Assembly (NCBI GenBank): GCA_030765805.1
Contig: JAVCDH010000108.1
Span: 1-38,892, forward strand
Length of the DNA stretch: 38,892 nucleotides
DNA from: Candidatus Euphemobacter frigidus
GTDB lineage: Bacteria; Auribacterota; Erginobacteria; Erginobacterales; Erginobacteraceae
Direction of reading: 5' to 3'
Positions 17,388 through 26,468 of the stretch are shown one piece after another. A model generated the notes under the pieces. The model did no database searches. It was given only the letters and a program-made list of their open reading frames with translations, and was not told where the DNA came from. Position numbers and translations under genes: made by a program. How positions within the stretch are numbered: position 1 is the stretch's first letter; each line of letters opens with the position of its first letter.

Positions 17388-17674
17388 CGGCGCATCGTAT
17401 ATGGATTCGCTCGATTGTCACACTTTGTGTCCCAAGCCACGCCACGATGTCGAGGGTCTTCAGATTTCACTGGTAATCCCACCAACAACGTTCCGCGCCT
17501 TTCCCCTTGAACTTCCACACCCCAGCCAGTAATATGATCCTCATGAGAAAAAAGAAGCAGCCATGTCAGACCAATATCAACGGTGTGCGCCGATCCCGTC
17601 AGAAGATCGATTTCTTTATCTATAATTATTGGTTCTCCTCCATTCTGTATGGATAAATCCGATGTATAGGTCAT
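17388..17674 (-). CDS. Possible small protein or gene remnant, unknown
   Basis: A reverse-strand frame from ATG 17674 runs about 107 codons to 17351. Its first ~75 residues have natural-looking composition with beta-type alternation (EPIIIDKEIDLLTGSAHTVD, TWLLLFSHEDHITGWGVEV) but the tail, which overlaps the long upstream start of the neighbouring gene, does not. I recognise no family. It sits in the same orientation upstream of the GT-C/discoidin gene. It may be the eroded end of a larger secreted or sugar-binding protein. No clear ribosome site. Confidence 0.25.
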
Positions 17675-17981
17675 TGAGGGGAGTGTTTACCCCGAAAACC
17701 TTTGTGGCAGAGTGACGAAGCAATCTGGCTCCATGGGTCATCCTGAATGAAGTGAAGGATCTTTATAGATCCCTTGTTTCACTCGGGACGATGCTCTGCA
17801 TCAGATTGCTTCTCCGCCAGAGGCGGATCGCAATGACGATTAATGACGTTGCTTTTTCAACCCACACCAAATAGAGAAGAGAACCATATTATCGAATGTT
17901 GCTTGACCCTCACTATCCTTTTCAACTTCTCAGGCGACTTTCCGGGTCCATATAACGGGGACCCGATCGGACCGAATCAAT
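17675..17981. other. Intergenic stretch with palindromic repeat and hairpin
   Basis: No credible gene. It holds the repeat at 17706-17837 and a 7-bp stem, CGGGTCC (17943-17949) with GGACCCG (17959-17965), 17 bases before the radical SAM start at 17982. The hairpin may be a leader structure. Confidence 0.5.
17706..17837. repeat. GAAGCAATCTG...GCAATGAC intergenic repeat, copy 2
   Basis: Shares the GTGACGAAGCAATCT and GATCGCAATGAC phrases with 12160-12283, and contains the TCATCCTGAATGAAGTGAAG phrase and its partial complement. Widely seen as an intergenic palindromic repeat in uncultured bacterial genomes. Confidence 0.7.
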
Positions 17982-19469
17982 ATGGACCTGATACTGATAA
18001 ATCCTTATCCCGAGAGGGCAAAAGGCATAAACGAAGGCACGATCGAGCCCCCCCTCGGCCTGGCCTATCTGGCGGCGGCGGCCCGCGACCGCGGCTACAG
18101 TACGGATTTGATAGATGCCAATGTCTTAAAGATCAGGTCGGGCGCACTGCGCGATTATGTCTTGTCGGTCAATCCCGTCGTGGTGGGGATCTCTACCAAC
18201 ATTGTCACCCACCCGGCCGGGGCGGAGTTGGTCGCCACCCTCCAGGCGGCCGGATTTGACGGCCTAGTGATACTGGGCGGCCCTCTGCCCTCGGCACTAC
18301 CGGAGTACTGCCTTGACTCGACGGCGGTCGACGCGATTGTGGTTGGCGAAGGGGAGGAAACACTATTGGAGGTCATGTCCAACGTCTCAGCCGGACGGCA
18401 AGAGCCTTTCCGAGGGGTGCGGGGTTGCTTCTGGCGAAACCTGGAAGGTGGCAGCGTTCTTGAGACGCCGCGGCCCCAAGTCGAGAACCTGGATTTATTG
18501 CCCATCCCCGCCTGGGATCTTCTGCCGCCGTTCTCATATTACAAGTCCCGTGCCCGGCGCCGGCCGATCGGCGCAGTCATCTGCAGTCGGGGATGCCCTT
18601 ATCAATGCACCTACTGCAATAAAAGTGTCTTTGGCAATACTTACCGGTATTATTCCGTTGAGCGGGCGCTCAAAGAAGTTAGGATGCTTGTTGATGGTTT
18701 CAAGATACGCCAACTCGATATCCTCGACGACAACCTGACGCTAAATCTTGATTGGGCCAAGGAGCTTTTCCGGGGATTGATCCCTTTCGGCCTGGCCATC
18801 AACCTCCAGAATGGAATCCGTGCCGACCTCTGTGATGAAGAGTTGTTAGATCTGATGAAAGCGGCGGGGGTCTTCAAGATATCGCTGGGTGTGGAGAGCG
18901 GCTCCCCCGAAGTCCAACTCCGGATAAAGAAAAAACTGATTCTTGACAAAGTCCTCCAGACGACGCGTTGGGCGAGGAATCGGGGGATGGTTGTTTACGG
19001 CAACTTTATTCTGGGGCTGCCCTATGATTCAGCCAAAACCATGAGTCAGACTATTGACTTCGCTCTTAAGATGGACCCGGACGCGGCTACTTTTAATTAC
19101 CTTTTACCTTTGCCGGGCTCGGAGGTCTGGTCCGAAATTGAGAAAAACGGAGAATTTCACTTTCAGCTTGACGATCCCGCCGCCACCGGTTTCTATAGCT
19201 CGGGTATTCGCTACTGGCTGCCGGGAATGAAAACTGAAGAGGTAACATCTTATTATCACCGGGCTTATCGCCGTTTTTACCTGCGGCCACTAAAGATCCT
19301 GGGCCTGCTGCGGCGATCGCTGCATCCCGGTGAATTTATCTGGCTACTCCAGACCATCTTGGGCGTGTTGGAGCTACCTATCCCGGTCGGGCTACGCTTT
19401 CTTCCATCGCCCGAACGCAGGATAAGGTTGAAGGCCGCTCTTCCGGTTGATATGATTGAAAGTAAATGA
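17982..19469 (+). CDS. Cobalamin-binding-type radical SAM protein
   Basis: 495 residues. N-terminal B12-binding domain (LILINPYPERAKG at start; PLGLAYLAAAARDRGY; VVGISTNIVTHPAG; ILGGPLPSALPEYC; VVGEGEETLLE), then radical SAM cluster C205-PYQ-C209-TY-C212, then barrel with ISLGVESGSPEVQ and FILGLPYDSAKTM. The usual DxHxxG cobalamin ligand is not evident. The C-terminal ~80 residues are basic and hydrophobic (FYLRPLKILGLLRRSL). It opens a three-gene forward run with a GT2 and a SPASM-type radical SAM, which suggests a modification of a glycan or its lipid carrier. ATG 17982 is clear. Confidence 0.93.
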   Translation: MDLILINPYPERAKGINEGTIEPPLGLAYLAAAARDRGYSTDLIDANVLKIRSGALRDYVLSVNPVVVGISTNIVTHPAGAELVATLQAAGFDGLVILGGPLPSALPEYCLDSTAVDAIVVGEGEETLLEVMSNVSAGRQEPFRGVRGCFWRNLEGGSVLETPRPQVENLDLLPIPAWDLLPPFSYYKSRARRRPIGAVICSRGCPYQCTYCNKSVFGNTYRYYSVERALKEVRMLVDGFKIRQLDILDDNLTLNLDWAKELFRGLIPFGLAINLQNGIRADLCDEELLDLMKAAGVFKISLGVESGSPEVQLRIKKKLILDKVLQTTRWARNRGMVVYGNFILGLPYDSAKTMSQTIDFALKMDPDAATFNYLLPLPGSEVWSEIEKNGEFHFQLDDPAATGFYSSGIRYWLPGMKTEEVTSYYHRAYRRFYLRPLKILGLLRRSLHPGEFIWLLQTILGVLELPIPVGLRFLPSPERRIRLKAALPVDMIESK

Positions 19470-19529
19470 CATTTAAATCTAAAACCTCTCTCTCCTTTGG
19501 GGAGATGTCCGGGTGAACGGAAAAATAAT

Positions 19530-20306
19530 ATGCCCTCATATACAAAACATAAGGAAGTTGCGCCCCGCAGAGACCCCTGGTACTCGCAGGCAGAGGATAA
19601 CCTTGTACGCGAGGAGTATCGGAACCGTCGGAAGAAAGTTTCGGTGATCATCCCCACCCGCAATGAGGAAGCGGGCATCGCCGACATTATAAATTACTGC
19701 CGCCCGTATGCCGACGAGCTGCTGGTGATTGACGGCCACTCCACCGATCGCACCCGGACCATTGCCGCGGGGCTGGGTGCCTGGGTCGTTCTCGACTCCG
19801 GGAAGGGAAAAGGCGCGGCTATCCGGCAGGCGATCGGTGAGGTGAACAATGATATCATCGTCTTTATCGACGCCGACTACTCACATTTTCCGGACGACAT
19901 CCCACGGCTGGTGGTGCCGATCCTGCGCGGCGAAGCCGATCATGTCGTCGGTTCTCGCCCGCGAGGCGGCTCGGATGAGCTGCATGGCGACTTCAACAAG
20001 TTCATGCGGATGATCGGCAGCGATATTATCACCCTCGGCATCAACTACCGTTTCGGCGTGCGGCTGAGCGAGTCGCAGAACGGTTTCCGGGCGATTAAAA
20101 CCGAGGTAATACGGGAGCTTGGGCTGAAGGAAAACATCACCACCATCGAGCAGGAGATGACGATCAAGACCCTACGCCACGGCTTCCGAATCATGGAAGT
20201 GCCCACCCACGAATACAAGCGCCGCTTCGGCGAGTCGAATATCAAGCTGCGGCGCGTCTTTTTCCGTTACGTCTTCAGCTGGCTGAAATATATGTTTCTG
20301 GGTTGA
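19530..20306 (+). CDS. Family 2 glycosyltransferase, dolichyl/polyprenyl-phosphate mannose synthase-like
   Basis: 258 residues from ATG 19530; an upstream TTG at 19497 would add 11 unlikely residues from a spacer. GT-A motifs: VSVIIPTRNEEAGI (38-50), D68 in VIDGHSTD, and the DAD metal motif at D114-D116 (FIDADYSHFPDD). Later VVGSRPRGG, LSESQNGFRAIKTEVI and the TIEQEMTIKTLRHGF segments match the Dpm1-like subgroup. No membrane helices except a weak C-terminal one. It probably charges a polyprenyl phosphate with a sugar, the donor form GT-C enzymes use, which links it to the five intact GT-C proteins in this window. Confidence 0.9.
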   Translation: MPSYTKHKEVAPRRDPWYSQAEDNLVREEYRNRRKKVSVIIPTRNEEAGIADIINYCRPYADELLVIDGHSTDRTRTIAAGLGAWVVLDSGKGKGAAIRQAIGEVNNDIIVFIDADYSHFPDDIPRLVVPILRGEADHVVGSRPRGGSDELHGDFNKFMRMIGSDIITLGINYRFGVRLSESQNGFRAIKTEVIRELGLKENITTIEQEMTIKTLRHGFRIMEVPTHEYKRRFGESNIKLRRVFFRYVFSWLKYMFLG

Positions 20307-20316
20307 GCCGATAAAA

Positions 20317-21408
20317 ATGTTGATCCCTTACTTCCAAACTATCCTTGCGGTCCTGCGCTCCAACCTCCACCGCCTATCCCGTCCCTATAAACTCACCCTG
20401 GCGCTGACATACCGCTGCAACTTTCATTGCCGGGCCTGTCTGACCTGGCAACGGCCGCCGGTCGCGGAAATGACGATTGAAGATATCCGGAAATTTTTCC
20501 AGAGACAAAATTATTTCTCCTGGGTGGATCTGACCGGCGGGGAGATCACTCTGCGTTCTGATCTGCCTGAGATCATAGAAGCGGTAACTGAAAATTCCCG
20601 TCGCCTGGTTCTGCTCCATTTCCCTACCAACGGTTTTCTGCCGGAGAGGGCTGTCCGGGCAGCGCGGGCGGCGAAAAGGAGACCGGGGTTGAAGTTCGTG
20701 GTCACAGTGAGCCTGGACGGCCCCCCGGCCGTTCACGACCGCCTCAAGGGGAAGAAGGGGAGCTGGGAACGGGCGCTGGAGACATTTGCCGCGCTCCGCC
20801 GGGAAAAAGGTGTCGAAGCTTTTCTGGGCATGACGCTGCAGCGGGAAAACCTTGACCTTCGCCGGGAAACAATTGCCGCCGTTCAAAAGCGTATACCCAC
20901 CATCCGGGCCGCCGACTTCCATTACAATCTCGCGCATATATCTTTTTTCTATAACAATCTAAAACTCGATCCCACCCCCGGCCCGTCGGCCGCCGCCGTT
21001 TTCGATGATCTGGCTGCTGGTTACCGCCTTATTCTAAGCCCCCGAAAGTTTTTAGAACGCTCTTACCTCAAGGGGGCACGCGGATTTGTGGCCAGCGGGC
21101 TTTGCCCGATACCGTGCCAGTCACTCTCCAGCTCCTGTTTTATCGATCCCACCTGGAACGTCTATCCCTGTACCGGCTATGATCGGTTGCTGGGAAACTT
21201 GCGAGACGTTGACTTCGACCTGGACCGAATCTGGAACAGCCCGGCGACTGTCTCAATCAGGGACGAGATAGTAAACGGCCGTTGCCCGCAATGCTGGACG
21301 CCCTGCGAAGCCTACCAGACTATCCTGGGAAACCTTTTCCGCCGACGACTTCCGGGGCGCGCGGGAAGGTCGGCAAGATGCTTCACGCCGGAACAGGTAC
21401 AGAAATAA
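20317..21408 (+). CDS. Radical SAM protein with SPASM-like C-terminus
   Basis: 363 residues. An N-terminal amphipathic stretch (FQTILAVLRSNLHRLSRPYK) precedes the cluster motif C34-NFH-C38-RA-C41. The conserved DLTGGEITLRSDLPEII and LKFVVTVSLDGPPAVHDRL segments define the barrel. C-terminal cysteines (ASGLCPIPCQS, SCFID, VYPCTG, GRCPQCWTPC) indicate one or two auxiliary iron-sulfur clusters. It starts ten bases after the GT2 stop, so it belongs to the same transcript. Substrate unknown; SPASM enzymes include peptide, sugar and lipid modifiers. The N-terminal amphipathic helix suggests membrane association. Confidence 0.92.
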   Translation: MLIPYFQTILAVLRSNLHRLSRPYKLTLALTYRCNFHCRACLTWQRPPVAEMTIEDIRKFFQRQNYFSWVDLTGGEITLRSDLPEIIEAVTENSRRLVLLHFPTNGFLPERAVRAARAAKRRPGLKFVVTVSLDGPPAVHDRLKGKKGSWERALETFAALRREKGVEAFLGMTLQRENLDLRRETIAAVQKRIPTIRAADFHYNLAHISFFYNNLKLDPTPGPSAAAVFDDLAAGYRLILSPRKFLERSYLKGARGFVASGLCPIPCQSLSSSCFIDPTWNVYPCTGYDRLLGNLRDVDFDLDRIWNSPATVSIRDEIVNGRCPQCWTPCEAYQTILGNLFRRRLPGRAGRSARCFTPEQVQK

Positions 21409-21440
21409 TTCATCCGCCTTTGCTTGCAATCCGCCGTTGT

Positions 21441-22439
21441 TCAGGATAATTCTATCTCTTTCATCCGTTTAATGTTGAAATAAAGAGGATTGTTCATTGG
21501 ATCCTTCAGCCAACCATTTTCAATAGCCTTTTTCAAATCTCTTACCGCATCCTCTATCGTATGCCGGGGAGTAAAACCCAGTTCAGCTCGTATCTTTTTC
21601 GATGAGATATGATACGACCGGGGATCGTTGGTAGGTTCTACGATAATATCCACTTCGGCTCCTACTATCTCTTTCACCTGGCGGGCCAGCTCACTGACCG
21701 TAAAGTTCTCATATCCGGCGTTGAAGATTTTCTTATTTATCAGTTCATCTTCGTATTCAAGTGACTTTACATATAGATCCGTTACATCTTCGATATGGAT
21801 ATTGGGGCGTTTTTGATTACCACCGTTGACTATGATCTGTCCCCGATTAACCGCGTGGTTGGTCAGGATGTTCACGATCAAGTCCATCCTTTGACGGGGG
21901 GAGTATCCGCAGACGGTAGCAGGACGCAGAACCAGGCAGACAAAGTCATCGTCGGCATACTTAAAAAGAACTTCTTCACATATAACTTTGAACCGGGAGT
22001 AATCGGTCAGCGGCTGAAGATCTATCTCCTCAGTGACATTCTCGGCTTCCTTAACTCCGTAAACACTGGAACTGGAAGCGTAGATAAACCTCCTTATCCC
22101 CTTTTCCTTTGCCATCTTTACCAGAGGCTCAAAACAATCGTAATTAATCGACTTGCCCAGTTCAGGATCAAGTTCAAAGCTCGGATCATTTGAGATGCAG
22201 GCCAGATGGATAATTGCCTCTATCCCTTTTAATCCTTCTTCCAACCAGGGAATATCCCTCACGTCCCCTTCGATGAGAGAGAGGTTGGGGTTATCCTTCA
22301 CCGCGTCAAATACCTCCTTGCCATAAATGAAGAGATCATAAACCTTGACCCGGTATCCTCTTTTCAATAGTTTGGGCACCAGAACCGCCCCCACGTAACC
22401 TCCACCACCGATAACTATTACGTCTTTGAATTTTCTCAC
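21441..22439 (-). CDS. NAD-dependent epimerase/dehydratase (extended SDR)
   Basis: 332 residues. Rossmann motif GGGGYVG (11-17), SSSSVYG (122-128) and catalytic Y147-K151 (YSRFK) are all present; RPATVCGYSPRQRMDLI lies in the substrate-binding region. The reaction is likely epimerisation, dehydration or reduction of a nucleotide sugar. The start is GTG 22439, supported by AGGGAG eight bases upstream on the reverse strand. It is the last gene of the long reverse-strand run and converges with the radical SAM gene ending at 21408. Confidence 0.92.
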   Translation of the reverse strand: MRKFKDVIVIGGGGYVGAVLVPKLLKRGYRVKVYDLFIYGKEVFDAVKDNPNLSLIEGDVRDIPWLEEGLKGIEAIIHLACISNDPSFELDPELGKSINYDCFEPLVKMAKEKGIRRFIYASSSSVYGVKEAENVTEEIDLQPLTDYSRFKVICEEVLFKYADDDFVCLVLRPATVCGYSPRQRMDLIVNILTNHAVNRGQIIVNGGNQKRPNIHIEDVTDLYVKSLEYEDELINKKIFNAGYENFTVSELARQVKEIVGAEVDIIVEPTNDPRSYHISSKKIRAELGFTPRHTIEDAVRDLKKAIENGWLKDPMNNPLYFNIKRMKEIELS

Positions 22440-22544
22440 GTCTTACTCCCTAAATACCTTATATGGATAATCTATTCAGTAAAGCATGATCGGGAACACT
22501 TAATCACTGATCAGCATTCAGTATAATATACCCCAGGAATACTA

Positions 22545-22567
22545 CTTACCATTCACTGCTTACTGCC
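22545..22567. repeat. Short TTACCATTCACTGCTTACT-type repeat
   Basis: Variant of the phrase family at 1875-1952, 33148-33170 and 35610-35672. It overlaps the 3' end of the radical SAM gene. Confidence 0.45.
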
Positions 22568-23614
22568 TGCCTTGGTGAAAACCAACTGCTTTATCCAGTT
22601 TGTGATACTATCAACATTTAAAGAAAAAAGTAAGTTTGCCTCCACACCGCAGGCCATGGTGCAGGACTTGCAGTTCGGCAGCGGCTTGATCCGTCTCCAG
22701 GCCTCCTGAAAACCAATCTCCCGCACATCTATCCCCGGAACCCTCCCTACACCCATCCCGCAGGCATAGAGTTTAGCATCAGCCTCCAGATGAGCAATCG
22801 CCCGGCCGGCCCAGCAGCGATAAAACGGCGAAGGATCCGGGCTGGTCACCCGATCATCATACGGCCAATCAAGCGCGTTTCGGAAATATGGAATTGAACC
22901 GGCGACCGGTTTTCCCTCTCGCTTTAACTTGACAAGACGGTTGAGCGCCACCTTTTTTTTCTCTCCTTTCAAAATCAATTTCTCAATTTCTTCCCGCGCC
23001 GGGTGAAAATGTTTCCCCGGGTCTTCAAAATAGTCAAGCAAAACAAAGTTAGCAACCATTCCCTTCTCGCCGGCATTCTCTACAATTTCATCCACGTAGG
23101 GAGCATTGACTGTGGTCAGAACGGTATTGGTCCAGACTGGGATATTGGCTTTAATCAAAGCTTCAATGGCCGAGGCAGCTTCCTTTACATTTTTTTCCCC
23201 CCGGAGGTAGCCATGCACTTCCGGGGGACCGTCATACGATACCTGGACAATATCGACCGGACGGAGCTCTTCGACGCGCTCAGGGACCTGAAAACCATTG
23301 GTAGAGACACCCACGAACATTCCCAGCTTTTTTGCCCGGGAGAGGATAACCCCCAGGTCTTTTCTAAGCATGGGCTCTCCGCCGGTGAACTGAACCCGGC
23401 GGGTACCGGTATCCCGCATCTCCTCCAGTACCCGGAGCAATGCCTCAGTCGTCCAGACATCCTCCTGGGAGAGGGATTGAAAATTGCAGTACCGGCACCG
23501 GTTATTACACCGGTTGGTAAGGCCAACATGAACACTCAACGGCACGCGATAGCCGGACTGCAGGTGCATCCGAAGGATAGACCAGCCGAAATAGGTTAGA
23601 TCTTTAATCTTCAT
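22553..23614 (-). CDS. Radical SAM protein with short SPASM/twitch-type C-terminus
   Basis: 353 residues. An amphipathic leader (WSILRMHLQSGYRVPLSV) is followed by C36-NNR-C40-RY-C43, then VQFTGGEPMLRKDLGVI and VDIVQVSYDGPPEVHGYLRG. The C-terminal cysteine set is C in FYRCWAG, YACGMG, and NCKSCTMAC, enough for one auxiliary cluster. A hydrophobic tail (LLFSLNVDSITNWIKQLVF) ends the protein. It shares this design with the genes at 26469, 27482 and 31111. It is 93 bases downstream of the cobalamin-type radical SAM gene at 23708 in transcription order. Substrate unknown. Confidence 0.92.
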   Translation of the reverse strand: MKIKDLTYFGWSILRMHLQSGYRVPLSVHVGLTNRCNNRCRYCNFQSLSQEDVWTTEALLRVLEEMRDTGTRRVQFTGGEPMLRKDLGVILSRAKKLGMFVGVSTNGFQVPERVEELRPVDIVQVSYDGPPEVHGYLRGEKNVKEAASAIEALIKANIPVWTNTVLTTVNAPYVDEIVENAGEKGMVANFVLLDYFEDPGKHFHPAREEIEKLILKGEKKKVALNRLVKLKREGKPVAGSIPYFRNALDWPYDDRVTSPDPSPFYRCWAGRAIAHLEADAKLYACGMGVGRVPGIDVREIGFQEAWRRIKPLPNCKSCTMACGVEANLLFSLNVDSITNWIKQLVFTKAGSKQ

Positions 23615-23664
23615 TTATAAAACTTAGCACTCGGCTTCGCCTTGGGCAACTTTCAACAATTTAG

Positions 23665-23703
23665 ACAAGATTTACCCCGATAAATCTGGGCGGAGCAGGA
23701 TTT
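23665..23703. repeat. Dispersed intergenic repeat, copy 2
   Basis: Begins ACAAGATTTACCCCGATAAA and ends GGAGCAGGATTT; near-identical to 8976-9016 and the reverse complement of 36779-36817. Confidence 0.8.
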
Positions 23704-23707
23704 GGCT

Positions 23708-25186
23708 CTACTTTTGCTTTTCCCCTCGTTTTAACAGATTGGAGAGAATCAACGACAGAGTGGTAAAGTATAGATAAAATCTCCTCGTAGAGAGTAAATT
23801 TTTTACATGGCGAAAGTATAACCGGGGATCAAAATAATAAGACAGATAAGCTCTGTGAAACAACTTCCCGAGAAGCTCCGGAGTCAAGTTGTCAGTTCGG
23901 AAAACCGGTTTCTTAAAGTACTGGTATTCATCCCAGTTCTTGCTTAAAAGATAATTCTTCTTCTCCAGATACTGGTACATAGCGGTCCCGGGCCAGGGTG
24001 TGTTAATCGTAAACTGAACCGCGTCAGCCGGCAAGGATCGGGCCAGACGAATTGTCTCCTCTATGTCTTCGACTGTTTCTTTATGATGCCCGAGAATAAA
24101 ATAGACACCGACATACAGCCCGGCGCTCCTGGTTACTTCAATCGCTCTCCTCGCGTCTTCTACGGTGATCTCCTTGTTGATGGATTTTAAAATTTCGTCG
24201 GTTCCCGCTTCTATCCCGTAATTGATCTTGAAGCAGCCGCTGGCTTTCATCTTCTTCAGGGTATCGAGATCAATGTTATCGGCCCTGGTATTCCCCGCCG
24301 ACCAGTAGAGATTCACCTTTCGTTCCATCATGAGATCACAGAAATGGTTCATCCTCTCGAGATCGAAGAGCAGGTAATCATCAAGAAACTCGAACTGGGT
24401 AATATCAGGATACCGCTCTTTTACCTGGCAGATTTCCTCTACCATATTCTCCGCGGAGCGGGCGGTAACGGCATTTCCGAAGACCGCCCGGGAACAGAAG
24501 AAACAGTGCCCCGGACATCCTCTGGTTCCTAATATTGAGAAACTATTGCCCCGGGTAATTCTGATCGCCATATGGTACTTTTCCGGAAATTCGAAACTGT
24601 CCCGATCAGGGAAAGGAATCAGATCAAGGTCACAGATCCGTTCATTCGGCCGGTTGACCTTAACTGCACCAGTCCGGCTTCGGTAGGCAATGCCTTTCAC
24701 AGACTCAAGCCGCCCAGGCAGTTCATCCGGGGTAGTTCCGTTCAAAAATGGGAGCAGTTCCAGGAAGGTCAGCTCTCCTTCATTTCTGACGATGATATCC
24801 GCTCCGTTCCGCAGTGCTTCTTCGTACAACACCGTGACATGCGGCCCTCCCATCTGAACAATAATTCGATCGTCCACTTTTTTAACAACCTTAACCATCG
24901 CGTATGCCTGTTTGATGGCCTGGGTCGTCGCGGAGATGCCCACGACGTTGATCCGGTCATTCCGGATGATCTCCTTTAATCGCCCCGGATCAAACCGGGT
25001 AACGGAGTAGTCCACACATCGGACGAAAATACCTTTCTTTTTGCAGATCGCCGCCAGAATAGCAATCCCGGTAGGGAGAACCGGTTCATGGCTTAACTCC
25101 GTTGATTCCGCCTTATGGAGCAGCAAAAACCGCAGATCATACCGCCGCCCCTCGTGCAGAAGTTCTTTAAACCTTTCGTCAGACAT
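23708..25186 (-). CDS. Cobalamin-binding-type radical SAM protein
   Basis: 492 residues. The B12-binding domain spans ~18-165 (PTGIAILAAICKKKGIFVRC, VVGISATTQAIKQA, VQMGGPHVTVLYEEAL, VRNEGELTFLELL), followed by the cluster motif C224-PGH-C228-FF-C231 and barrel motifs INYGIEAGTDEILK and FILGHHKETVEDI. No DxHxxG motif is seen. Tail YYFDPRLYFRHVKNLLSTRR is typical. The start is four bases from the stop of the aminotransferase (25191), so the two are translationally linked. Such enzymes carry out methylations or carbon-skeleton changes; target unknown. Confidence 0.93.
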   Translation of the reverse strand: MSDERFKELLHEGRRYDLRFLLLHKAESTELSHEPVLPTGIAILAAICKKKGIFVRCVDYSVTRFDPGRLKEIIRNDRINVVGISATTQAIKQAYAMVKVVKKVDDRIIVQMGGPHVTVLYEEALRNGADIIVRNEGELTFLELLPFLNGTTPDELPGRLESVKGIAYRSRTGAVKVNRPNERICDLDLIPFPDRDSFEFPEKYHMAIRITRGNSFSILGTRGCPGHCFFCSRAVFGNAVTARSAENMVEEICQVKERYPDITQFEFLDDYLLFDLERMNHFCDLMMERKVNLYWSAGNTRADNIDLDTLKKMKASGCFKINYGIEAGTDEILKSINKEITVEDARRAIEVTRSAGLYVGVYFILGHHKETVEDIEETIRLARSLPADAVQFTINTPWPGTAMYQYLEKKNYLLSKNWDEYQYFKKPVFRTDNLTPELLGKLFHRAYLSYYFDPRLYFRHVKNLLSTRRFYLYFTTLSLILSNLLKRGEKQK

Positions 25187-25190
25187 TTTT

Positions 25191-26435
25191 TCAAGCTTCC
25201 GATAATGTAGTAATTATCCGATCAGCAATTTTATCCATCTGCCGTTGGGAATAAAAATGGCTGCAGGGCAATTCAATACAGTGGCCCCCCAAACGCTCTG
25301 CGACCGGGCAAGTTTTTCGGGGTCCAAAGATATCCAGGGCCGCGCAGTTCCGCATGTCGTCCGGCTTGGTGTCGATTCCCCTTCGGAGCAGTTGCCGGCG
25401 AACCGGTTGGGGGTCATCAACCCGGGCCCGGACGTAAAGAAAAGATGATCGGGTTCCTGAAGGTTCTTGTTGAAGCTGAAGGCCGGGGCAATCTTTAAGC
25501 TTTTGGCGAAGATAACGGGCATTTTTTACCTGTTTTTCCAGCCAGCCGGGGAACCTCTTCAATTGCCGCAATCCCACCGCCGCTTGAAAAGGGGAGAGTC
25601 CGGTAGTCTTTGATTTATAATTCAACTTAACTGCAACTATATCCTCCAGAAAGGGCCGGTCAAAAAAGTCACTCCCCAGTAAATCCGCGGCCCGCAGAGC
25701 GGGATAGAGGGTCCATGGGAAGAGAGCTGGCTGGGTAAAAAGGATGCCGGGGATATTTGAAAACTGGCGTCGGAGGATAGAAAATGGAGCAGGCAGATTC
25801 TTGTCATCAATCATTCTCTCCATTCGTACTGCCAAGTCCGGATCCTTAACCACCACCGCTCCACCGCCCCAGCAGGGCATATTCTTGCTCATCGCGAAGG
25901 TGAAGAGGGCAGCATCTCCCTTCTTCCCTACCGCCTCCGCTCCGTTGAGCGCGCCCAGAGCGTGAGCGCAATCCTCAAATAATAAAAGATCGTTATTCCG
26001 GGCGATCTCGTCGATCTTGTCCATATTCGCCGGAACCCCAAATAAATGCGTGGGCATGATCGCTCTGGTAGTTTTATTGATCAGGGGAGGTATCTTGTCT
26101 GGATCGATATTCCAAGTGTTCGGATCAACATCGGCGAAGACTGGCTTAAAACCGCACTCCACGGCCACTACCGGCATTATATGAAAAGTATAGGCCGGGA
26201 AGATGATCTCTGAGCCCGGAGGAAGATCAAACGACTCTAAAAGCAGCCGGAATCCGGCTCTCCCCGAACCGGTGAGTACAATATAATCGTAATTACCGAA
26301 CCTTTTAAACTCCTCTGAAAATTTAGCAAGAGTGTTGCTGGTTTCACTGCCTAAGGCGGCAACAACCGACCGGCATACTTCCCGGAGCGGCATGCTGATT
26401 TTGAAACGGGGATACGGCATTGGGATCAAATTCAT
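25191..26435 (-). CDS. DegT/DnrJ/EryC1-type PLP enzyme, divergent
   Basis: 414 residues, about 40 longer than the two other DegT proteins in the window. GSGRAGF turn (56-62), D155 (FEDCAHAL) and K184 (FAMSKNMPCWGGGA) fall at exactly the same positions as in the paralogues, but the lysine context differs (MSKNM in place of HPLKNL) and the following GDGG has become GGG. An internal insertion after ~200 (residues with FFDRPFLEDIVAVKLNYKSK) accounts for extra length and might contact a larger or lipid-bound substrate. It most likely aminates a keto sugar or related aldehyde; no direct evidence for the substrate. Confidence 0.88.
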   Translation of the reverse strand: MNLIPMPYPRFKISMPLREVCRSVVAALGSETSNTLAKFSEEFKRFGNYDYIVLTGSGRAGFRLLLESFDLPPGSEIIFPAYTFHIMPVVAVECGFKPVFADVDPNTWNIDPDKIPPLINKTTRAIMPTHLFGVPANMDKIDEIARNNDLLLFEDCAHALGALNGAEAVGKKGDAALFTFAMSKNMPCWGGGAVVVKDPDLAVRMERMIDDKNLPAPFSILRRQFSNIPGILFTQPALFPWTLYPALRAADLLGSDFFDRPFLEDIVAVKLNYKSKTTGLSPFQAAVGLRQLKRFPGWLEKQVKNARYLRQKLKDCPGLQLQQEPSGTRSSFLYVRARVDDPQPVRRQLLRRGIDTKPDDMRNCAALDIFGPRKTCPVAERLGGHCIELPCSHFYSQRQMDKIADRIITTLSEA

Positions 26436-26468
26436 TTAGTATTTAAACTGACTGATAAATTAGCATCA

